A program made the translations under genes and the position numbers. Under the pieces are notes generated by a model, which was given only the letters and a program-made list of their open reading frames with translations, made no database searches and was not told the origin of the DNA. DNA of 10,467 nt, taken from Alistipes sp. Lineage in GTDB: Bacteria > Bacteroidota > Bacteroidia > Bacteroidales > Rikenellaceae. The stretch covers positions 1 to 10,467 of the forward strand of contig JAITWC010000049.1 in the NCBI GenBank assembly GCA_031285485.1. The letters run 5' to 3'. The number at the start of each line of letters is the position of its first letter. Position 1 is the stretch's first letter. This document shows positions 6,591 through 10,467 of the stretch, piece by piece.

Positions 6591-7621
6591 GGCGGGGCAG
6601 GGGTTGGTTGATGCTTGCGCTCGGTGCGGCCATCGTCGCCTCGGGCGTGGCAAACCTGCTCCTCGGTGCGGTGGAGATCCCTCTCGCGGCCGTGGTCGAT
6701 ATCCTCACGGGCGGCGATGGCGTGTCGGAGGTGTGGCGCAACATCGTGCTGAAGTCGCGCCTGCCGCAGACGCTCACGGCGTTGGTCGCGGGCGCGGGTC
6801 TGGCGGTGAGCGGTCTGTTGATGCAGACCGTGTTTCGTAATCCGCTGGCGGGCCCATCGGTGTTGGGGATCAGTTCGGGGGCGAGCCTCGGGGTGGCTTG
6901 TGTGGTGTTGGTGTCGGGCATCGGGGGCAGGGCCCTCAGTCGATTGGGCTATGTGGGCGACGCGGCGCTGTCACTGGCGGCCATCGTTGGTGCGCTGGCG
7001 GTGATGGCGCTCATAGCGTGGGTCTCGCAGCGGGTCAGGGGTAACGTGACGCTGCTCATAATCGGTGTGATGATCGGATATGTGGCCAACGCGATGATCG
7101 GGGTGCTGAAGTTTTTCAGCGTCGAGGAGGACATAAGCGCTTATGTGATCTGGGGACTGGGCAGTTTCGCGAGCGTGTCGGGAGGGCAGGTGGCGCTATT
7201 CACGGCGGTGATGTGCGTGATGCTGCCCTTGACTTTTTTGCTGACCAGGACCCTGAATCTGATGCTGCTGGGCGACAGGTACGCCCGCAACCTCGGGCTC
7301 GACGTCCGGCGGGCGCGCCTTGTGGTGATCGCGGCGTCTGGGGTGTTGGTGGCTGTGGTGACGGCCTACTGCGGCCCCATCATGTTTTTGGGGCTGGCCG
7401 TGCCCCATCTTTGCCGGGGACTGTTCGCGACCTCCGACCACAGGGTGCTGATTCCCTCGGCGATGCTGTGCGGGGCGGCGCTGGCGTTGTTGTGTAATCT
7501 GATTGCGCGCATGCCGGGATTCGAGGGCGTGCTGCCGGTCAACTCGGTGACGGCGCTGATCGGCGCTCCGGTTGTGATGTGGGTTCTGTTCAGGCGGCGC
7601 CGAAGCGACTTTGCGGAATGA
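6587..7621 (+). CDS. FecCD-family ABC importer permease
   Basis: A 344-residue, strongly hydrophobic protein of the FecCD/BtuC permease family, normal length for a homodimeric permease with about ten membrane helices. Seen: a first helix right after 'MRRGRGW', the motif 'RLPQTLTALVAGAGLAVSG' leading into 'NPLAGPSVLGISSGASLG' (the family hallmark, about residues 86-103), and 'GPIMFLGLAVPHLCR' (about 263-277), the cytoplasmic coupling region that meets the ATPase. It starts inside the stop of the binding-protein gene (ATGA at 6587) and ends inside the start of the ATPase gene (ATGA at 7618), so the three are translationally coupled and must form one importer. Confidence 0.93.
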   Translation: MRRGRGWLMLALGAAIVASGVANLLLGAVEIPLAAVVDILTGGDGVSEVWRNIVLKSRLPQTLTALVAGAGLAVSGLLMQTVFRNPLAGPSVLGISSGASLGVACVVLVSGIGGRALSRLGYVGDAALSLAAIVGALAVMALIAWVSQRVRGNVTLLIIGVMIGYVANAMIGVLKFFSVEEDISAYVIWGLGSFASVSGGQVALFTAVMCVMLPLTFLLTRTLNLMLLGDRYARNLGLDVRRARLVVIAASGVLVAVVTAYCGPIMFLGLAVPHLCRGLFATSDHRVLIPSAMLCGAALALLCNLIARMPGFEGVLPVNSVTALIGAPVVMWVLFRRRRSDFAE

Positions 7622-8394
7622 CGGACACCGGGGCCATACTAATCGCCGATCTGACCATCGGTTACCGCCGCCGGGGGGCGAAGGTTGTGGCCGCTGGACT
7701 GAATGCCTCGATCCCGGAGGGCGAACTGACCTGTCTCGTAGGGCGCAACGGGGTGGGTAAATCGACTCTGCTGCGCACCCTCTCGGCGCTACAACCCCCT
7801 CTCGACGGGCGGATAGTGCTTCAGGGACGACCGCTGGGCGACTATTCCGTCGGCGAGTTGTCGCGCACCGTGGGGGTGGTGCTCACCGAGCGCACGGTGC
7901 TGACGAACCTCACGGCAAGAGAGATAGTCGGTTTCGGCCGCAACCCCTATCTCGGTTTCTGGGGCCGCCTCTCGCGCGGCGACCACGCCATTGTCGACGA
8001 GGCGGTGACGATGGTTGGCATCGGGCCGCTGGCCGACAGGATGATCCAGACGCTTTCGGACGGCGAGCGCCAGAAAGTGATGATCGCCCGGGCTCTCGCC
8101 CAACAGACGCCCGTGATACTGCTCGATGAGCCGACGGCGTTCCTCGATTTCCCGAGCAAGGTCGAGACGATGCACCTGCTGCGGAGGCTGGTGCGCGAGA
8201 CGGGCAAAACGATATTCCTGTCGACCCACGACATCGAGTTGGCGTTGCAGATGGCCGGCCGGCTGTGCCTGATGCGCGAGAACGAACTGCTGGTCGGCAC
8301 GCTCGAATCGCTGTCGACCGACGGCACGATGCAGGGATTTTTCTCAGACCGCGGCATCACTTTCGATCCCGAGCGCCGCACCTATCTCATGTGA
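7618..8394 (+). CDS. ABC importer ATP-binding protein (FepC/BtuD type)
   Basis: A 258-residue ATPase that powers the FecCD permease. I chose the ATG at 7618, which overlaps the permease stop and gives an immediate 'MTDTGAILIADLTIGY' start; an ATG at 7579 would add residues lying inside the permease gene. Motifs: Walker A GRNGVGKST (42-50), signature LSDGE (146-150), Walker B 'VILLDEPTAFLD' (166-177) with catalytic E171, D-loop around 177, and the switch histidine H204 in 'STHD'. The Q-loop position reads 'GVVLTERT' (86-93), with no glutamine where one is usual; I recall this in other Bacteroidota importers of this class but cannot check it here. The substrate is unknown, as for its partners. 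Confidence 0.93.
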   Translation: MTDTGAILIADLTIGYRRRGAKVVAAGLNASIPEGELTCLVGRNGVGKSTLLRTLSALQPPLDGRIVLQGRPLGDYSVGELSRTVGVVLTERTVLTNLTAREIVGFGRNPYLGFWGRLSRGDHAIVDEAVTMVGIGPLADRMIQTLSDGERQKVMIARALAQQTPVILLDEPTAFLDFPSKVETMHLLRRLVRETGKTIFLSTHDIELALQMAGRLCLMRENELLVGTLESLSTDGTMQGFFSDRGITFDPERRTYLM

Positions 8395-8402
8395 AACTTC
8401 CA

Positions 8403-8504
8403 CGGCGTTTTCATGACGCCGGATAGCCACCGCAGATGCGAGGCTCACCTACGGAGGCAACGACCCCGAAGGCGAAACCTCCACTTGCCTTTTTAAGGCA
8501 AGTG
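8403..8504. other. Structured spacer with two hairpins after the ABC operon
   Basis: Two clear inverted repeats follow the ATPase stop. The first is CGGCGT/ACGCCG (8403-8421, loop of 7). The second is a perfect 10-bp stem, CACTTGCCTT/AAGGCAAGTG with loop TTT (8482-8504). Between them GGAGG and CCTCC can also pair. No T run follows either hairpin on the plus strand, so neither is a textbook terminator, though one or both probably end or stabilise the operon transcript. I saw no match to a cobalamin riboswitch. Confidence 0.5.
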
Positions 8505-8536
8505 CCAACCAAACCTATTTCGTATTTGCCTTCATT

Positions 8537-8693
8537 AGTGTCCGCTAAAAAGTCCTAAAAGTTCTTTGAAATAGTTGAGATTCCGTTTGTTATAAGTGAT
8601 TTTATCGCGCAACGATTTGAATTTACTTTTGCGGTCACAATCAGGCCGTCTAAGAATAAAGGCAAATACGTTTTTGCCCAATTAGTCGAGTTT
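8537..8693 (+). mobile_element. Left-end remnant of an IS4-type (DUF4372) insertion sequence
   Basis: The bases at 8655-8693 translate to NKGKYVFAQLVEF, which matches from memory the first residues of the DUF4372-containing IS4-family transposases common in Bacteroidales ('MNKGKYVFAQLVEFLPQR...'). The homology stops abruptly after GTCGAGTTT (8693); the rest of the transposase is missing. The codon where ATG is expected (8652) reads AAG, so even the start is lost. About 115 bp of leader precede it, beginning near 'gtgtccgctaaaaagtcc' (about 8538), which is probably the terminal inverted repeat; the exact left boundary is a guess. No right end or target duplication is visible, so this is an old, dead fragment. 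Confidence 0.7.
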
Positions 8694-8718
8694 AATGTGT
8701 ATTTTTTTTGCAAAATAT

Positions 8719-8749
8719 TTTGGCAATTCCTAAAAACAACATACTTTTG
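8719..8749 (+). promoter_or_regulatory. Promoter of the perR gene
   Basis: TTTG (8719-8722), 19 bp, then TACTTTTG (8742-8749): both boxes fit the Bacteroidota housekeeping sigma consensus (TTTG and TAnnTTTG) exactly and with the expected spacing. Transcription would start near 8755, leaving a leader of about 33 bases before the GTG at 8789. It lies just right of the IS remnant. Confidence 0.75.
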
Positions 8750-8763
8750 TACCGATTTAATTT

Positions 8764-8778
8764 TTGTTATAATTACAA
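8764..8778 (+). promoter_or_regulatory. PerR/Fur-box-like operator
   Basis: TTGTTATAATTACAA is a 7-1-7 inverted repeat, 12 of 14 arm positions being symmetric. It agrees with the B. subtilis PerR box (TTATAATnATTATAA) at 11 of 14 positions. It lies between the predicted transcription start (about 8755) and the start codon of the PerR-type regulator, where a bound repressor would block initiation or elongation. The region is AT-rich, which lowers the specificity of such a match, but its placement is strong support for autoregulation. Confidence 0.6.
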
Positions 8779-8788
8779 TTTGACTAAC

Positions 8789-9217
8789 GTGGATAAAAAA
8801 GTACACGACTACCTCTCGGGTTACGACATCAGGCCTTCGTTGCAACGCATAGCCGTGATGGAATACCTGATGACGCACAAAACACACCCCACGGCGGACG
8901 AAATATATATAGCCCTCGCGCCGGCCATCCCCACCCTGTCGCGCACCACAATCTACAACACCCTGTCGACGCTTCTGTCGTGCGGGGCCATACAGTCGCT
9001 CGACCTCGACAGCGGGCGCATGCACTACGACGGCGACACATCGCCCCACGCTCATTTCATCTGCACCCGCTGCGGAGCGATCCACGACATATTCCCCGCC
9101 TCCGGGCACTGGGAGCAGGCATTGGCGGCCGTGCCGCCGCCCGAGGGGACAGCTGTCAGCGGTGCGCAGCTCTCCTACAAGGGATTGTGCGCGAAATGCA
9201 ACAAAACCGACAATTGA
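8789..9217 (+). CDS. perR: PerR-type peroxide-sensing Fur-family repressor
   Basis: A 142-residue Fur-superfamily repressor from the GTG at 8789; a TTG at 8780 is the alternative, and starts further left would precede the predicted transcript. Winged-helix domain about 1-80 ('RPSLQR', 'HPTADEIY', 'LSRTTIYNTLSTL'), dimerisation domain 81-142. The structural zinc site is C92/C95 and C134/C137. H33, D81, H87, H89 and D100 fall at exactly the spacing of B. subtilis PerR H37, D85, H91, H93 and D104. The aspartate at the last position is the residue that marks peroxide-sensing PerR as opposed to Fur, which has Glu there. Iron-loaded PerR is inactivated by histidine oxidation on contact with peroxide, derepressing targets. 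The neighbouring rubrerythrin and upstream operator fit this. Sensing is inferred, not shown. Confidence 0.85.
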   Translation: MDKKVHDYLSGYDIRPSLQRIAVMEYLMTHKTHPTADEIYIALAPAIPTLSRTTIYNTLSTLLSCGAIQSLDLDSGRMHYDGDTSPHAHFICTRCGAIHDIFPASGHWEQALAAVPPPEGTAVSGAQLSYKGLCAKCNKTDN

Positions 9218-9259
9218 ACGATTAAATCACATAGTTACCAATTCTAAATTCTAAAAAAG

Positions 9260-9808
9260 ATGAAAAAATTCAGATGCACAGTATGCGGCTACATCCACAC
9301 CGGAGACGCCGCCCCGGAAATTTGCCCGATCTGCAAGGCGCCGGCTTCGAAATTCGAGGAAGTTAAGGAAACCGCCGAGGGCCTCACGTGGGCCGACGAA
9401 CACAAGATAGGCGTTGCCCAGGGCGCTCCCGCCGAGATACTCGACGGACTGAAGGCCCACTTCGCAGGCGAATGCACCGAGGTCGGCATGTACCTTGCCA
9501 TGAGCCGTCAGGCCGACCGCGAGGGTTATCCCGAGATTGCCGAGGCGTTCAGACGCTACGCGCTGGAGGAGGCCGACCACGCCTCGCGTTTTTGCGAGCT
9601 ACTGGGCGAGGTGGTTTGGGACACCAAGAAGAACGTCTACGAGCGCATGATGGCCGAGGCCGGTGCGTGCGAAGACAAAAAGCGCATCGCCACCCTCGCG
9701 AAACAGCTCAATCTCGACGCCATACACGACACGGTGCATGAAATGTGCAAGGACGAGGCGCGCCACGGACAGGGTTTCGCCGGTCTCTACAGCCGCTACT
9801 TTTCGTAA
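9260..9808 (+). CDS. rbr: Reverse-type rubrerythrin (rubredoxin domain first)
   Basis: A 182-residue peroxide-scavenging protein. Residues 1-35 form a rubredoxin-like iron site (C6xxC9 and C22xxC25); residues about 55-180 form a ferritin-like four-helix bundle with diiron ligands E71/E74, E95, E104 and H107 (in 'EEADH'), and E161, E166 and H169 (in 'DEARH'). The rubredoxin domain is at the N-terminus, the reverse of classical rubrerythrin, as in the reverse rubrerythrins of Clostridium. Such proteins reduce hydrogen peroxide to water with electrons from NAD(P)H-dependent reductases, protecting anaerobes in the cytoplasm. The gene starts 42 bp after perR with an A-rich upstream run and no separate promoter that I can see, so co-transcription under PerR control is likely. 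The reductase is not in the window. Confidence 0.92.
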   Translation: MKKFRCTVCGYIHTGDAAPEICPICKAPASKFEEVKETAEGLTWADEHKIGVAQGAPAEILDGLKAHFAGECTEVGMYLAMSRQADREGYPEIAEAFRRYALEEADHASRFCELLGEVVWDTKKNVYERMMAEAGACEDKKRIATLAKQLNLDAIHDTVHEMCKDEARHGQGFAGLYSRYFS

Positions 9809-9814
9809 CCGCCC

Positions 9815-9828
9815 CGCGCCCCGGCGCG
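9815..9828. other. Small GC-only hairpin after the rubrerythrin gene
   Basis: CGCGC/GCGCG with loop CCCG lies just after the rubrerythrin stop codon and before the long terminator hairpin. It has no T tract and may simply stabilise the 3' end. Confidence 0.35.
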
Positions 9829-9838
9829 CGATAAACCC

Positions 9839-9886
9839 AACGAGGAACCCGCCCCGAAACGCGAATTTCGGGGCGGGTTCCTCGTT
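9839..9886. terminator. Bidirectional hairpin terminator between convergent genes
   Basis: A perfect 21-bp inverted repeat (9839-9859 with 9866-9886) encloses the six-base loop CGCGAA. The GC-rich middle (GGAACCCGCCCCG) is flanked by AT pairs near the loop. On the plus strand the right arm ends in CGTTCTTG, giving a short T-rich tail. It sits between two convergent genes and can serve both: the rubrerythrin transcript from the left and the oxidoreductase transcript from the right. Confidence 0.85.
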
Positions 9887-9906
9887 CTTGCACCCCTCGC
9901 CGGCCG

Positions 9907-10452
9907 CTACTCCACCCTGCGGACCATGGCGCCGCCAGCGCGCATTGCCTCCCCGTTGGCGGGGATCATCGCGCGGGCGCGTTCGGGCAGCGAGTGCCGC
10001 AGACTTTCCATCACGCTGTCGGCCGTCACCACGGGCCTCGCGGCGAGGTACCCGCCGAGCACCATCGTGTTGAACATTCGGGTCATTCCGCGCCGGGCGG
10101 CCTCGCCGGTGGCCTCCATCGCGTAGATCGAGATGTCGCGGCGCGAGGGGTGGCGCGAGATGCCGTTGGTGTCGTAGACCAGCACTCCTCCCGGCCGCAC
10201 CGCCTCCTCGAATTTGTCCATCGACTGCTGGTTGAGTATCACCGCGCTGTCGAATTCGGTGGCTATGGGCGAGGGGATGCGGCGGTCGGCGAGGATCACG
10301 GTGACGTTAGCCGTTCCGCCCCTCATTTCGGGCCCGTAGGCGGGCATCCAGCTCACCTCCATGCCCTGCACGACGCCGGCGTAGGCCAAAATCTTGCCCA
10401 TCGACAGCACTCCCTGTCCTCCGAAGCCGGCTATGATCACTGTCTCTTTCAT
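9907..10452 (-). CDS. 2-oxoacid:ferredoxin oxidoreductase, gamma subunit
   Basis: A 181-residue protein of the pyruvate/ketoisovalerate ferredoxin oxidoreductase gamma family (PF01558). These complexes convert a 2-oxoacid plus CoA to acyl-CoA and CO2, reducing ferredoxin, in the cytoplasm of anaerobes. It shows the glycine-rich 'IIAGFGGQGVLSMGKILAYAG' start (residues 6-26), 'SWMPAYGPEMRGGTANVTV' and 'NQQSMDKFEEAVRPGG'. The motifs resemble the Vor/Kor-type (branched-chain or 2-oxoglutarate) separate gamma subunit, so I leave the substrate open. I chose the ATG at 10452 (MKETVIIAG). An ATG at 10464 adds four residues and overlaps a possible upstream stop (TAATG), which would suggest coupling to a preceding subunit. 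The TPP-binding and alpha subunits should lie just past the right edge. Confidence 0.9.
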   Translation of the reverse strand: MKETVIIAGFGGQGVLSMGKILAYAGVVQGMEVSWMPAYGPEMRGGTANVTVILADRRIPSPIATEFDSAVILNQQSMDKFEEAVRPGGVLVYDTNGISRHPSRRDISIYAMEATGEAARRGMTRMFNTMVLGGYLAARPVVTADSVMESLRHSLPERARAMIPANGEAMRAGGAMVRRVE

Positions 10453-10467
10453 TCGTAGATCCATTAA

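Noticed and set aside
5946..6653. A 235-residue minus-strand frame opposite the substrate-binding protein gene
   Set aside because: It overlaps two convincing coupled genes and has no family motifs.
8395..8536. Cobalamin riboswitch near the importer genes
   Set aside because: It lies downstream of the operon, and I cannot find the conserved B12-box sequence on either strand.
8555..9109. A 184-residue minus-strand frame over perR and the IS remnant
   Set aside because: It crosses the promoter and the perR gene on the wrong strand. The recognisable transposase residues are on the plus strand.

Overview
This window reads as chromosomal DNA of a GC-rich Bacteroidales bacterium, most likely Alistipes or another member of the Rikenellaceae. 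The genus is inferred from protein style and composition, not shown. The evidence is: Bacteroidota-type -7 promoter elements (TAnnTTTG) with little use of Shine-Dalgarno sites; a remnant of an IS4-type transposase whose first residues match a family common in Bacteroides; M23 peptidases with the N-terminal region usual in this phylum; and strongly G/C-biased third codon positions. That bias also opens long meaningless antisense frames.

Layout, left to right. (1) 2-1749, + strand: two adjacent paralogous M23 (LytM-type) peptidase genes, the first cut by the window edge. (2) 1845-2522, +: a YggS/PLPBP-family pyridoxal-phosphate homeostasis protein, with a -7 element only 4 bp before its ATG. 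(3) 2523-2985: a 463-bp gene-free stretch holding five 42-bp tandem repeats in an A-B-A-B-A pattern, then a possible weak terminator and a candidate promoter. (4) 2986-5384, +: a xylan pair, a secreted GH10 endoxylanase overlapping by one base a GH8 enzyme of the exo-oligoxylanase type. (5) 5400-8394, +: an ABC importer for a metal chelate or corrinoid (substrate-binding lipoprotein, FecCD permease, ATPase) joined by ATGA overlaps and starting only 15 bp after the GH8 gene. (6) 8395-8788: a gene-free stretch with hairpins, a roughly 157-bp IS4-family left-end remnant, and a well-formed promoter followed by a PerR-box-like palindrome. (7) 8789-9808, +: a PerR-type Fur-family regulator and a rubredoxin-first ('reverse') rubrerythrin, forming a peroxide-defence pair. 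(8) A perfect 21-bp-stem hairpin separates these from (9), a convergent minus-strand gene for the gamma subunit of a 2-oxoacid:ferredoxin oxidoreductase, whose partner subunits should lie beyond the right edge.

How the parts fit: the GH10 enzyme would cut xylan into oligosaccharides and the GH8 enzyme would trim them; no SusC/SusD pair or hybrid two-component regulator is visible here. The importer probably shares the xylanase transcript, which is an unexpected pairing. The PerR homologue keeps all five regulatory-metal residues of B. subtilis PerR at identical spacing, and a matching operator lies between its promoter and its start codon, so peroxide-responsive autoregulation and control of the rubrerythrin is the best-supported regulatory model. 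I see no clearly novel defence or mobile system. The least explained items are the 42-bp repeat block and the structured spacer after the ABC ATPase.
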